Assembly (NCBI RefSeq): GCF_001687105.1
Contig: NZ_CP014595.1
Location: 1-64,000 of the forward strand
Source of the DNA: Salipiger sp. CCB-MM3
Lineage (GTDB): Bacteria; Pseudomonadota; Alphaproteobacteria; Rhodobacterales; Rhodobacteraceae
Direction of reading: 5' to 3'
Length of the DNA: 64,000 nt
Each line of letters begins with the position of its first letter. The first letter of the stretch is position 1. The notes under the pieces are model-generated. The model searched no databases and was not told where the DNA came from. It saw only the letters and a program-made list of their open reading frames with translations. This document shows positions 42,885 through 51,285 of the stretch, piece by piece. Position numbers and translations under genes: made by a program.

Positions 42885-44450
42885 ATGGCCGATGCCCTGA
42901 AAGACAAGATCGCCGATGTCTTTGACGAGCCCGCCTGCGGCACCAACGTCTCGAAGTCCGAGCAGCAGCGCAAGAAGGGCTGCGCCAAGCCGCTGACCCC
43001 GGGCGCGGCGGCGGGGGGCTGCGCCTTTGACGGCGCCAAGATCGTGCTGCAGCCCATCGTCGACGTGGCGCATCTGGTGCATGCGCCGCTGGCCTGCGAG
43101 GGCAATGGCTGGGACAACCGGGGCGCGGCCTCTTCGGGATCCGAGCGCTACCGCACCGGCTTCACCACCGACATGAGCGAGCTCGACATCGTCATGGGGC
43201 ACGGCGAGCGCAAGCTCTTCCGCGCCATCCGCGAGGTGATCGAGGCCGAGGCGCCGCCGGCGGTCTTTGTCTATGCCACCTGCGTGCCGGCGCTGATCGG
43301 GGATGACATCGACGCGGTCTGCCGCGCCGCCACCGAGAAATTCGGCACGCCCTGCATTCCGGTCAACGCGCCCGGCTTCGTCGGCTCCAAGAACCTCGGC
43401 AACAAGCTGGCGGGCGAGGCGATGCTGGATCACGTCATCGGCACGCTGGAGCCCGAGACGCTCACCCCCTACGACATCAATATCGTCGGCGATTACAACC
43501 TGTCGGGCGAGCTGTGGCAGGTCAAACCGTTGCTCGACAAGCTGGGGATCCGCATCCTCGGCTCGCTGGCGGCGGATGCGCGCTACAAGCAGGTCGCCTA
43601 TATGCACCGCGCCAAGGTGACGATGATGGTCTGCTCCAAGGCGCTGATCAACGTCGCCCGCAAGCTCGAGGAACGCCATGGCGTGCCGTGGTTCGAGGGG
43701 TCTTTCTACGGCATCTCCGATACTTCCGCTTCGCTGCGCGAGATGTGCCGCATCCTTGTGGAGCAGGGCGCCGACGCCGAACTTCTGGACCGCTGCGAGG
43801 CGCTGATCGCCGATGAAGAGGCGGCGGTCTGGGCGCGGCTCGAAGGCTTCCGCGCGCGGGTCGAGGGGCGGCGGGTACTGCTCTACACCGGCGGGCACAA
43901 GTCGTGGTCGGTGGTGGCGGCGCTGCAGGAGCTGGGGATGGAGGTGATCGGCACCTCGGTCCGCAAGGCCACCGAAGAGGACAAGGCCCGCGTCACCGAG
44001 ATCATGGGCGACGACAAGCATATGTTCGACAATATGGCGCCCAAGGACATGTACCGGCTGCTCAAGGACGCGGGCGCCGATGTGCTGATGTCCGGCGGGC
44101 GTAGCCAGTTCGTCGCGCTGAAGGCGCGCATGCCCTGGGTCGATGTGAACCAGGAAAAGCACGAGCCCTATGCGGGCTACATGGGGATGGTCGATCTGCT
44201 GCGCGCCATCGACCGCGCGGTGAACAACCCGATGTGGGAAGAGCTGCGCGCGCCCGCGCCATGGGAGACGCCGCTGACCGAGACCCGCACCCTGCCGCCG
44301 CTGAGTGGAGAGTGCCCGGTCACCGGGATCGCCGGAACGGGCAGGGCGGTTTCGCTGGTGCCGCCGCTGCCGCCCTCGGGCGCTGCCCTGGCCGCGCCGG
44401 TGGAGGTCGCAGGCTTCACCTCCTCCACCACCGATTTCGAGGATTGCTGA
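42885..44450 (+). CDS. nifE: FeMo-cofactor scaffold protein NifE
   Basis: Forms the NifEN scaffold on which the NifB-made cluster is converted to FeMo-co. 521 residues from ATG at 42885, with CGAGGAGA upstream. NifD-like Cys positions are in GAAAGGCAFDGAKI, HAPLACEGNGWDNRG and YATCVPALIGDDIDAV. The C terminus is extended by about 55 residues beyond the usual end (PPLSGECPVTG through STTDFEDC), Pro/Ala-rich and probably unstructured. nifN starts two bases after the stop. Confidence 0.97.
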   Translation: MADALKDKIADVFDEPACGTNVSKSEQQRKKGCAKPLTPGAAAGGCAFDGAKIVLQPIVDVAHLVHAPLACEGNGWDNRGAASSGSERYRTGFTTDMSELDIVMGHGERKLFRAIREVIEAEAPPAVFVYATCVPALIGDDIDAVCRAATEKFGTPCIPVNAPGFVGSKNLGNKLAGEAMLDHVIGTLEPETLTPYDINIVGDYNLSGELWQVKPLLDKLGIRILGSLAADARYKQVAYMHRAKVTMMVCSKALINVARKLEERHGVPWFEGSFYGISDTSASLREMCRILVEQGADAELLDRCEALIADEEAAVWARLEGFRARVEGRRVLLYTGGHKSWSVVAALQELGMEVIGTSVRKATEEDKARVTEIMGDDKHMFDNMAPKDMYRLLKDAGADVLMSGGRSQFVALKARMPWVDVNQEKHEPYAGYMGMVDLLRAIDRAVNNPMWEELRAPAPWETPLTETRTLPPLSGECPVTGIAGTGRAVSLVPPLPPSGAALAAPVEVAGFTSSTTDFEDC

Positions 44451-44451
44451 C

Positions 44452-45837
44452 ATGGCCAAGCTGACCCATCCCAAGCGCGCGCTTTCGACCATGCCGCTGA
44501 AAAGCTCGGCCCCGCTGGGCGCGGCGCTGGCCTATCTCGGGATCGACCGGGCGATCCCACTGTTTCACGGATCGCAGGGCTGCACCGCCTTTGCCATGGT
44601 CCACCTCGTGCGCCACTTCAAAGAGGCGGTGCCGCTGCAGACCACGGCGATGAACGAGGTCTCGACCATTCTTGGCGGCGCCGATCAGATCGAAGAAGCC
44701 ATCGAGAACCTGCGCAAGAAGAGCGCGCCGGAGTTCATCGGCATCGCCTCGACCGCGCTCACCGAGACGCGGGGCGAGGATGTGCCGGGCGATCTGCGGC
44801 TGATCCTGCAGCGGCGCGAGGATTTTGCAGATACTAAAGTGGTCTATGCCTCGACGCCCGATTTCGACGGCGCGCTGCAGGATGGCTGGGCCAAGGCGGT
44901 GGAAGCCATCGTTTCTGATTTGGTGCCGCGGGTGACCGAGCGCGACGTGGATCTGCGGCAGGTCACCTTGCTTGCGGGGGCGCATCTGACGCCCGGCGAT
45001 ATCGACGAGCTGACGCGGCTGATCCGTTCCTTCGGGCTCGAGCCGCTGGTGCTGCCGGACATCTCGGGCTCGCTCGACGGCCATGTGAGCGACGACTGGT
45101 CGGGCGCCACCCAAGGCGGCACGCCGGTGGCGCGCATCCCCGAGGCGGCGCGCAGCGCCTTCACGCTGGCCATCGGCGAGAGCATGCGCAAAGCGGCGCA
45201 GATCATCGAGGATCGCGCCATGGTGCCGTATCGCGTGTTCCAGTCGGTCACCGGGCTAAAGCCGGTGGACGCGCTGGTGCGCACGCTCATGGCGCTTTCG
45301 GGCGTTGCCGATCCGCCGCCCTCGGTAAAGCGCGACCGTGCGCGGCTGGTGGATGCGGCGCTGGACGCGCATTTCCACACCGGCGGCGTGCGGGTGGCCC
45401 TCGGGGCCGATCCGGACCTGCTGTTCTCGCTGTCGACCGCGCTTACCTCGATGGGCGCCGAGATCGTCGCGGCGGTCACCACCTCGCAGCATTCGCCGCT
45501 TTTTGACCGGATGCCCTGCGACGAGGTGGTGCTGGGTGATCTGGGCGACCTCAGGCGCGGTGCCGAGGCGGGCGCGGCGCAGATCCTGCTCACCCACAGC
45601 CACGGCCGGCATCTGTCGGAGGCGCTGCATCTGCCGCTGATGCGCGTGGGCTTCCCGATCTTCGACCGCATCGGCGCGCAGGATGTCTGCCGCGTCGGCT
45701 ATCGCGGCAGCCGCGCCTTTCTCTACGAGTTCGCCAACATCATGCAGGCGCAACATCACCGTGCGACGCCGGAAGACTTTGGCGCCGCCCCCATCCCAGA
45801 GGAGTTCGATCATGTCCCGCACATTGCGCGTCATTGA
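44452..45837 (+). CDS. nifN: FeMo-cofactor scaffold protein NifN
   Basis: Partner of NifE, homologous to NifK. 461 residues; LKSSAPLGAALAYLGIDRAI and LFHGSQGCTAFAMVHLVRHF are characteristic, as is FDRIGAQDVCRVGYRGSRAF near the C terminus. The first NifK Cys position is not Cys here (KSSAPLG), as in NifN generally. The nifX start lies inside its last codons. Confidence 0.97.
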   Translation: MAKLTHPKRALSTMPLKSSAPLGAALAYLGIDRAIPLFHGSQGCTAFAMVHLVRHFKEAVPLQTTAMNEVSTILGGADQIEEAIENLRKKSAPEFIGIASTALTETRGEDVPGDLRLILQRREDFADTKVVYASTPDFDGALQDGWAKAVEAIVSDLVPRVTERDVDLRQVTLLAGAHLTPGDIDELTRLIRSFGLEPLVLPDISGSLDGHVSDDWSGATQGGTPVARIPEAARSAFTLAIGESMRKAAQIIEDRAMVPYRVFQSVTGLKPVDALVRTLMALSGVADPPPSVKRDRARLVDAALDAHFHTGGVRVALGADPDLLFSLSTALTSMGAEIVAAVTTSQHSPLFDRMPCDEVVLGDLGDLRRGAEAGAAQILLTHSHGRHLSEALHLPLMRVGFPIFDRIGAQDVCRVGYRGSRAFLYEFANIMQAQHHRATPEDFGAAPIPEEFDHVPHIARH

Positions 45838-46294
45838 CAGCGCCACTTCAGACGGACCTGCGCCGGGCGAGACGCCCCTGCGCATCGCCATCGCCACCAA
45901 CGACATGGAAACCCTCGGCGCGCATTTCGGCAGCGCCAAGAAGTTCGCGATCTACGAGGTCTGGCAAAGCGGCTTTCGGTTCATCGAGGCGCATGCCTTC
46001 GACAATGTCACCGGCCAGAAGGGCAAGCACGACGATCAGGATGACAAGATCACGCCCAAGGTCGAGGCGCTTGAGGGCTGCGCGCTGCTCTTTGCGCTGG
46101 CCATCGGCGGGCCCTCGGCGGCCAAAGTGGTGAAAGCCGGGATCCATCCGATCAAGCGCAAGGACCCCGAGCCGATCAGCGACGTGCTGGCCCAGACGCA
46201 GGAGATGCTGCGCGGCACCCCGCCGCCATTCCTGCGCAAGATACTCGGCACGTTTCAGAAACCCGATTTCATGGATGAAGAGGAGTGGGCCTGA
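45812..46294 (+). CDS. nifX: NifX, FeMo-cofactor precursor carrier
   Basis: A 160-residue protein of the dinitrogenase iron-molybdenum cofactor family. It binds the NifB cofactor and passes it to NifEN. Core sequence: LRIAIATNDMETLGAHFGSA, FAIYEVWQSGFRFIEAHAF and CALLFALAIGGPSAAKVV. The start at 45812 has AGAGGAG upstream and overlaps nifN by 26 bases. The stop overlaps the next ATG (TGATG). Confidence 0.95.
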   Translation: MSRTLRVIDSATSDGPAPGETPLRIAIATNDMETLGAHFGSAKKFAIYEVWQSGFRFIEAHAFDNVTGQKGKHDDQDDKITPKVEALEGCALLFALAIGGPSAAKVVKAGIHPIKRKDPEPISDVLAQTQEMLRGTPPPFLRKILGTFQKPDFMDEEEWA

Positions 46295-46767
46295 TGGTCT
46301 CGGATACCCTAGAGGCCCCGCGCGGGGGCGACATGGTGCAAAGCGAATTCCTGACCCAGCTCGCCGCGGTGATCCGCGCCGAGGACAGCTATGGGCAGTG
46401 GGACGGCAAGTCCGATGCCGAGCTGATGGATGAGTTCATCGTGACCCGCGAAGAGCGGCGCGAAATCCCGATCATCGGCGATCCCGATCCCGACGTCATG
46501 TGGCGCATCGGCAAGTTCTACGATGCGGTCGGGCTGATGATCGAGAAAAAGACCGGCTGCATGGCCAGCCAGATGCAGAAGATGAGCCACGAGGGCTTTG
46601 GCCGCATCGTGCTGATCGCGGGCAAGCTGGTGGTGGTCTCCAAGCATCTGCGCGACGTGCATCGCTTTGGCTTCGAGACATGGGCCAAGCTTGCCGAGGC
46701 GGGGGAAAAGCTGGTCGAGAGCGCCGCCGAGATCATCGACACCTATCCCGACGCCGCGAAGGGCTGA
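46294..46767 (+). CDS. NifX-associated protein (DUF269)
   Basis: A 157-residue soluble protein of the DUF269/NifX-associated family found only in nif clusters, usually right after nifX. Recognisable parts: SEFLTQLAAVIRAEDSYGQW, DPDVMWRIGKFYDAVGLMIE and FGRIVLIAGKLVVVSKHLRD. The biochemical role is not known. Start and stop positions show it is co-translated with nifX. Confidence 0.93.
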   Translation: MVSDTLEAPRGGDMVQSEFLTQLAAVIRAEDSYGQWDGKSDAELMDEFIVTREERREIPIIGDPDPDVMWRIGKFYDAVGLMIEKKTGCMASQMQKMSHEGFGRIVLIAGKLVVVSKHLRDVHRFGFETWAKLAEAGEKLVESAAEIIDTYPDAAKG

Positions 46768-46771
46768 GGCG

Positions 46772-46933
46772 ATGATCCGCATCGCCCCGCTGCCCGCCGC
46801 GAAACCCGTGGTGAACCTGCCGCCGCTGGTCGCGCGCCGCCCCGCCGGACGTACGCCTGCCTCGCGCTTTCTGCGCGGGCTGACCCCACCGAAAGGACCC
46901 CAGAACGAACCCCAGAAAGGATCAAAAGGATGA
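46772..46933 (+). CDS. Small basic proline-rich ORF in the nifE operon
   Basis: 53 residues (MIRIAPLPAAKPVVNLPPLV, then basic, ending PQKGSKG). It fills the 162 bases between the DUF269 gene and the CCE_0567 gene. It starts five bases after one stop, and its own stop overlaps the next start (ATGA), as the rest of the operon does. The ribosome site is weak. It may be a real small protein or only a coupling ORF. No family recognised. Confidence 0.5.
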   Translation: MIRIAPLPAAKPVVNLPPLVARRPAGRTPASRFLRGLTPPKGPQNEPQKGSKG

Positions 46934-47142
46934 CCGTCGAAGATCTGGAAAAACGCGTCAAGAAACTGTCGATGCGCTCGACCGACGCCAAGATGAACCT
47001 GCACGATCTGGCCGAGGAACTGCCCACCGACTGGCAGAAGATCCCCGAAGTGGCCGCCGCGACCTATGAGGTGTTCAAGGAACTGACCGAGGCGCGCAAA
47101 GAGCTCAAGTCCGCCAAGAAAGCGGCGGAGGAAAGCGCATGA
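46930..47142 (+). CDS. CCE_0567-family nif protein
   Basis: A 70-residue, almost entirely helical protein (MTVEDLEKRVKKLSMRSTDA, KMNLHDLAEELPTDW, ELTEARKELKSAKKAAEE) of the Rop-like, metal-binding family named after cyanobacterial CCE_0567. It is found beside DUF269 and fdxB in many nif clusters. Function is unknown. AAAGG precedes the start. Confidence 0.9.
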   Translation: MTVEDLEKRVKKLSMRSTDAKMNLHDLAEELPTDWQKIPEVAAATYEVFKELTEARKELKSAKKAAEESA

Positions 47143-47444
47143 CACGCACGGCGCTCACCCGGGGCGGCACGGAATATGTGCCCGAGTTTCTCATGGCGAT
47201 CGACCCCGAGAAATGCATCGGCTGCGGGCGCTGCTACAAGGTCTGCGGCCGCGGTGTGATGACGTTGCACGGGCTGACCGAAGATGGCGCTCTCGTGCGG
47301 CCGGGCACCGCCGAATACGATGATGTCGAGGATGAGATCATCAAATCGGTGATGACAATGGTCGCGCCCGATCTCTGCATCGGTTGCGGGGCCTGCGCGC
47401 GGGTCTGCCCGTCGGATTGCCAGAGCCATGCAGCTGTTGACTGA
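47139..47444 (+). CDS. fdxB: Nif-specific ferredoxin III
   Basis: A 101-residue ferredoxin with two 4Fe-4S motifs: CIGCGRCYKVCGRGV (the last position not CP but CG, typical of this type) and, after an insertion, CIGCGACARVCPSDCQSH. FdxB proteins are confined to nif clusters and are thought to supply electrons during cofactor synthesis. It overlaps both neighbours. Confidence 0.95.
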   Translation: MTRTALTRGGTEYVPEFLMAIDPEKCIGCGRCYKVCGRGVMTLHGLTEDGALVRPGTAEYDDVEDEIIKSVMTMVAPDLCIGCGACARVCPSDCQSHAAVD

Positions 47445-47979
47445 TCTTCCCGCGGTGCAGGGCGCGCTTGCCGCGGCCATGCTGTCGCGCTCGGATTTTG
47501 CCTGCATCCTTGACCATGCGCTTGCCGAACGTGAGGCCGGGCAGGGGCCGCTGACCGAGCGGCTTGGCCTTTCGGGGGCCGAGATCGTGCGGCTGCGGGA
47601 TCGCTGGTCGCCCTCGGCGGAGCTGCCGGACCTGAGCCTGCCTGCGCCGCAATATTCCGCCGACCAGCAGGCAATCGCCACGCTGATCCTGTGGCGCGCG
47701 GGCGCCACGGACGATGAGGCGCGCTGGCTTGCCGCGATCCTCGCCCGGCGCGCCATGGAGCGGCGGCACCTGTGGGAAGACTGCGGGCTGCCCTCGCGCG
47801 TGGCGCTGAGTGGGCTTATCGCGCGGTATCTGCCGGGGCTCGCCGCCGCCAACAGCCAGAACATGCGCTGGAAGAAGTTCTTCTATCGGCAGATCTGCTC
47901 GGATACGGCGTTCTCGCTGTGTCTGTCGCCCACCTGCGACGATTGCGAAGAACGGGCGGATTGCTTTGCCCCAGAGTGA
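47428..47979 (+). CDS. nifQ: Molybdenum donor protein NifQ
   Basis: A 183-residue iron-sulfur protein that delivers molybdenum to NifEN/NifH. The C-terminal cluster motif CLSPTCDDCEERADCF has the family spacing C-x4-C-x2-C-x5-C, preceded by MRWKKFFYRQIC. It starts inside fdxB (17-base overlap). Confidence 0.93.
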   Translation: MQLLTDLPAVQGALAAAMLSRSDFACILDHALAEREAGQGPLTERLGLSGAEIVRLRDRWSPSAELPDLSLPAPQYSADQQAIATLILWRAGATDDEARWLAAILARRAMERRHLWEDCGLPSRVALSGLIARYLPGLAAANSQNMRWKKFFYRQICSDTAFSLCLSPTCDDCEERADCFAPE

Positions 47980-48040
47980 CAGGCACGACTTGCTGGCCGG
48001 AGCCGAGGCGCCGCACAGCAACCCCGAGGAGGGGGCCGAG

Positions 48041-48418
48041 GTGATCGCCGCGGCGCTTGAGGCTGCGCCCGATGACGCGGAAGTGCGGCTCGCGGCCTAT
48101 CGCTTCTATTACTACACCCATGATTACGCGGCTGCGCGGATGCAGGCGCATGTGCTGCTGGGCCATGTGGCGCGGCGGCTCAACGTCTCGCCCGACTGGC
48201 GCGAGGTGCGCGCCACGGACGCCGATTTCACCGCCCATGAGTTCGCGCCGGGGATGTTCCTGCAGGTGCTCGTGGCGATCGGCTATTGCGCCGCCCGCAC
48301 CGGCCAGAGGTCCGAGGCCGAGGACGTGCTTGCCAAGGCCGCCGAGCTTGATCCCACGGATCGTTTCGGCGGGCGCTGGATCCTCGATATCCTCGCGCAG
48401 TCGGGGGACGACGCCTAA
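48041..48418 (+). CDS. Small TPR-like protein at the end of the nifE operon
   Basis: 125 residues from GTG at 48041, with AGGAGG eight bases upstream. TTG at 47966, overlapping nifQ, would give 150 residues. Two helical repeats are visible (EVRLAAYRFYYYTHDYAAAR and GYCAARTGQRSEAEDVLAKA followed by LDPTDRFGG), typical of tetratricopeptide repeats used for protein contacts. No nif name is known to me. Its place after nifQ suggests a nif accessory role. Confidence 0.7.
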   Translation: MIAAALEAAPDDAEVRLAAYRFYYYTHDYAAARMQAHVLLGHVARRLNVSPDWREVRATDADFTAHEFAPGMFLQVLVAIGYCAARTGQRSEAEDVLAKAAELDPTDRFGGRWILDILAQSGDDA

Positions 48419-48445
48419 GCCCCCCTGGGTAAGCCCCACTGGGAC

Positions 48446-48486
48446 TGTCGGCTTTTGTCGCACCTGTCGCAAATCATTCATTGTCG
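48446..48486 (+). promoter_or_regulatory. Phased TGTCG array upstream of iscA-nifU
   Basis: TGTCG occurs at 48446, 48456, 48465 and 48482, 57-97 bases upstream of the sigma-54 promoter. The context GACTGTCGG and CTTTTGTCG is shared with the array before nifH. No exact TGT-N10-ACA is present; TGTCGCAAATCATTCA differs at one base. Confidence 0.6.
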
Positions 48487-48542
48487 CGACATGGTTTGAC
48501 GAATTTCCCATAAAATCAATGGATCACATGGCGCGCGCAACT

Positions 48543-48558
48543 TGGCACGCTGCTTGCT
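48543..48558 (+). promoter_or_regulatory. Sigma-54 promoter of the iscA-nifUSV operon
   Basis: TGGCACGCTGCTTGCT, an exact TGGCACG-N4-TTGCT match, 43 bases before the iscA ATG. Confidence 0.93.
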
Positions 48559-48601
48559 TCATCTCTTCCGATGCCACCTCAGCACCGCACAGGAGAGCAA
48601 G

Positions 48602-48922
48602 ATGATCGAGATCACCGAACCCGCCCGCAGCGCCATCAAGACCGCCATCGACGGCGCCGGGCAGCCCGTCGCGGGCCTTCGCGTCATGGTTCAGGGCGGC
48701 GGCTGCGCCGGGATGAAATACGGCATGGCGCTGGAACTCGAAGCCCAGCCCGACGACGCCATCATCGAAGCTGGCGAGGTCACCGTGCTCGTCGATCCCG
48801 AAAGTCAGGCGCACCTGACCGGCACCAAGATCGACTTCGTCACCGGGATCGAAGGCTCGGGCTTCGTTTTCGACAACCCCAACGCCCAGTCGTCCTGCGG
48901 CTGCGGCAAATCCTTCTGCTAA
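48602..48922 (+). CDS. iscA: IscA/HesB-type Fe-S carrier, nif-linked
   Basis: A 106-residue A-type carrier with the three conserved Cys: [14 protein letters not shown] and the C-terminal SSCGCGKSF. It would receive or hold Fe-S clusters for nitrogenase proteins. It is first in an operon with nifU and nifS, the usual position of nif-specific IscA. The start is ATG at 48602; the upstream in-frame extension is promoter sequence. Confidence 0.95.
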   Translation: MIEITEPARSAIKTAIDGAGQPVAGLRVMVQGGGCAGMKYGMALELEAQPDDAIIEAGEVTVLVDPESQAHLTGTKIDFVTGIEGSGFVFDNPNAQSSCGCGKSFC

Positions 48923-48935
48923 GGGAGCGGGCGCG

Positions 48936-50060
48936 ATGTGGGACTACTCGGAAAAGGTCAAGGAATACTTCTTCAACCCGCGCAACGCTGGCGCTCTGCT
49001 CGATGCCAACGCGGTGGGGGAAGTGGGCTCGCTGTCCTGCGGTGACGCGCTGAAGCTCATGCTCAAGGTGAACCCCGAAACCGATGTGATCGAAGACGCC
49101 AAGTTCCAGACCTTCGGCTGCGGCTCGGCCATCGCTTCGTCCTCGGCGCTGACCGAACTGATCATCGGCAAGACGATCACCGAGGCGCGGCGGCTGACCA
49201 ATCAGGACATCGCCGACTTCCTCGACGGTCTGCCGCCCGAGAAGATGCATTGCTCGGTCATGGGCCAAGAGGCGCTGCACGCCGCCGTCGCCGCCTATAC
49301 CGGCGAGGCGCTGGACGAGGATGACCACGAAGAGGGCGCGCTGATCTGCAAGTGCTTTGGCGTTGACGCCGGAATGATCGAGCGCGCGATCCGCACCAAC
49401 AAGCTGACCTCGCCCGAGATGGTGACCTTCTACACCAAGGCGGGCGGCGGCTGCAGCTCGTGCCGCGAGCCGCTCGAGGAACTGCTGGCCGACACCAATG
49501 CCGCGATGGTGGCTGAAGGGGTGATCGCCGCCTCCGAAGCCTTCGTGTTCGGAGCGGCCCCCGCTTCGGCGCCGAAGAAGAAGGCGCAGGGCTTTGTCAT
49601 CCCCGACCAGCCGCCGACGCCCAAGGCACCGCCGCAGCCCTCGGCACCTGTGCAAATCGAACCCGTGCAGATTGAACCTGTGCAGACCGCTGCGCCGTCC
49701 CAGATCGCCATGCCCAATGGCGCGGTGATCTCGGCCACGCGCGATGCCGCCGCCGAACAGATGCCGCGTCCGGCCGCGCCCACGCCCGCCGCCGCAGTGG
49801 CCCCCGAAGTTCCCTCGGGGCTCAGCCCCGCCAAGGAGGCGATCATCTGCGCCAAGATCATCGAGGAGCTGCGCCCGATCTTCCGCCGCGACGGCGGCGA
49901 CGTCGAGATGGTGGATATGGAGGGCTCGCTGGTCCTCGTCCATCTCACCGGCGCCTGCTCGGGGTGCCAGCTGGCGTCGCAGACGCTGGGCGGCATCCAG
50001 ATGAAACTTTCCGAGGCACTTGGCCGCCCCATGCGCGTCATGCCCGTCGCCAAGACCTGA
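48936..50060 (+). CDS. nifU: Fe-S cluster scaffold NifU, long linker form
   Basis: A modular scaffold for nitrogenase Fe-S clusters: an N-terminal IscU-like domain ([46 protein letters not shown]), a central 2Fe-2S domain (ICKCFGVD and [14 protein letters not shown]) and a C-terminal NFU domain ([15 protein letters not shown]). At 374 residues it exceeds the usual 285-310 because a Pro/Ala-rich linker of about 90 residues, including a VQIEP repeat, separates the last two domains. Confidence 0.97.
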   Translation: MWDYSEKVKEYFFNPRNAGALLDANAVGEVGSLSCGDALKLMLKVNPETDVIEDAKFQTFGCGSAIASSSALTELIIGKTITEARRLTNQDIADFLDGLPPEKMHCSVMGQEALHAAVAAYTGEALDEDDHEEGALICKCFGVDAGMIERAIRTNKLTSPEMVTFYTKAGGGCSSCREPLEELLADTNAAMVAEGVIAASEAFVFGAAPASAPKKKAQGFVIPDQPPTPKAPPQPSAPVQIEPVQIEPVQTAAPSQIAMPNGAVISATRDAAAEQMPRPAAPTPAAAVAPEVPSGLSPAKEAIICAKIIEELRPIFRRDGGDVEMVDMEGSLVLVHLTGACSGCQLASQTLGGIQMKLSEALGRPMRVMPVAKT

Positions 50061-50072
50061 GGAGGCCGCACG

Positions 50073-51275
50073 ATGGAACCCGTTTACCTCGACAACAACG
50101 CCACCACCCGCGTCTTTCCCGAGACCGTCGCGAAGATGCTGCCCTATTTCTCCGAGCAGTTCGGCAATGCCTCGTCGATCCATGCCTTCGGCTCGGAGGT
50201 TGGCGGCGCGCTGCGCAAGGCGCGCAAGTCGCTGCAGGCCCTGATCGGGGCGGAGTTCGATCACGAGATCATCTTCACCTCGGGCGGCACCGAGTCCAAC
50301 AACACCGCGATCCGCTCGGCGCTGCAGGTGATGCCGGGACGCAACGAGGTGATCACCTCGACCGTCGAGCATCCGGCGATCCTGTCGCTCTGTGACTGGC
50401 TGGAAAAGCACGAGGGCGTGGTGGTGCACCGCATCCCCGTGGACAAGCTCGGCCGTCTCGAGATCGACGCCTACCGCGAAGCGCTGTCGGAGAAGACCGC
50501 CATTGTCAGCTTCATGTGGGCCAACAATGAGACCGGCACGATCTTTCCCGTGGATGGTCTGGCGGAGCTGGCGCATGAGGTCGGCGCGCTGTTTCACACC
50601 GATGCGGTGCAGGCGGTGGGCAAAGTGCCGATCGACCTCAAGAGCACCGAGATCGACATGCTCTCGCTCTCGTCGCACAAGTTCCACGGGCCGAAAGGGC
50701 TGGGCGCGCTCTACCTGCGCAAGGGCACGCGGTTCCGTCCGTTGCTGCGCGGCGGGCATCAGGAACGCGGGCGCCGCGCCGGGACCGAGAATGCCCCGGC
50801 GATCATCGGGCTTGGCCATGCGGCAGAGATGACGCTGCAGACCATGGCCGAGGATGGCGCGCGGATGGCGGCGCTGCGCGACAAGCTCGAGACCGGGCTC
50901 ATCGAGAGCATCGGCCATTGCTTCGTCACCGGCGATCCGCACGACCGGCTGCCCAACACCGCCACCGTGGCGTTTGAGTATATCGAGGGCGAGGCGATCC
51001 TGCTCAAGCTCAACGCCGCCGGGATTGCTGCCTCGTCGGGGTCGGCCTGCACCTCTGGCTCGCTGGAGCCGAGCCATGTGCTGCGGGCGATGGACATCCC
51101 CTTTACCGCCGCGCATGGCGCGATCCGCTTCTCGCTCAGCCGCGAGACCACCGAGGCCGAGATCGATCATGTGCTGAAGGTGATGCCCGAGATCATCGCC
51201 GGGCTGCGCACCATGTCGCCCTTCTGGTCCGAAGCGGGCGCCAAGCCCGACGGTTTCAACCCCGAATACGCCTGA
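50073..51275 (+). CDS. nifS: Cysteine desulfurase NifS
   Basis: A PLP enzyme that frees sulfur from cysteine for NifU. 400 residues: MEPVYLDNNATTRVFPE, the His of TSTVEHPAILSL, the PLP Lys in SLSSHKFHGPKGLGALY, and the active-site Cys loop SSGSACTSGSLEPSHVL. It starts 12 bases after nifU. Length and motifs are those of a complete nif-type desulfurase. Confidence 0.98.
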   Translation: MEPVYLDNNATTRVFPETVAKMLPYFSEQFGNASSIHAFGSEVGGALRKARKSLQALIGAEFDHEIIFTSGGTESNNTAIRSALQVMPGRNEVITSTVEHPAILSLCDWLEKHEGVVVHRIPVDKLGRLEIDAYREALSEKTAIVSFMWANNETGTIFPVDGLAELAHEVGALFHTDAVQAVGKVPIDLKSTEIDMLSLSSHKFHGPKGLGALYLRKGTRFRPLLRGGHQERGRRAGTENAPAIIGLGHAAEMTLQTMAEDGARMAALRDKLETGLIESIGHCFVTGDPHDRLPNTATVAFEYIEGEAILLKLNAAGIAASSGSACTSGSLEPSHVLRAMDIPFTAAHGAIRFSLSRETTEAEIDHVLKVMPEIIAGLRTMSPFWSEAGAKPDGFNPEYA

Positions 51276-51285
51276 GGTGCCTGCC

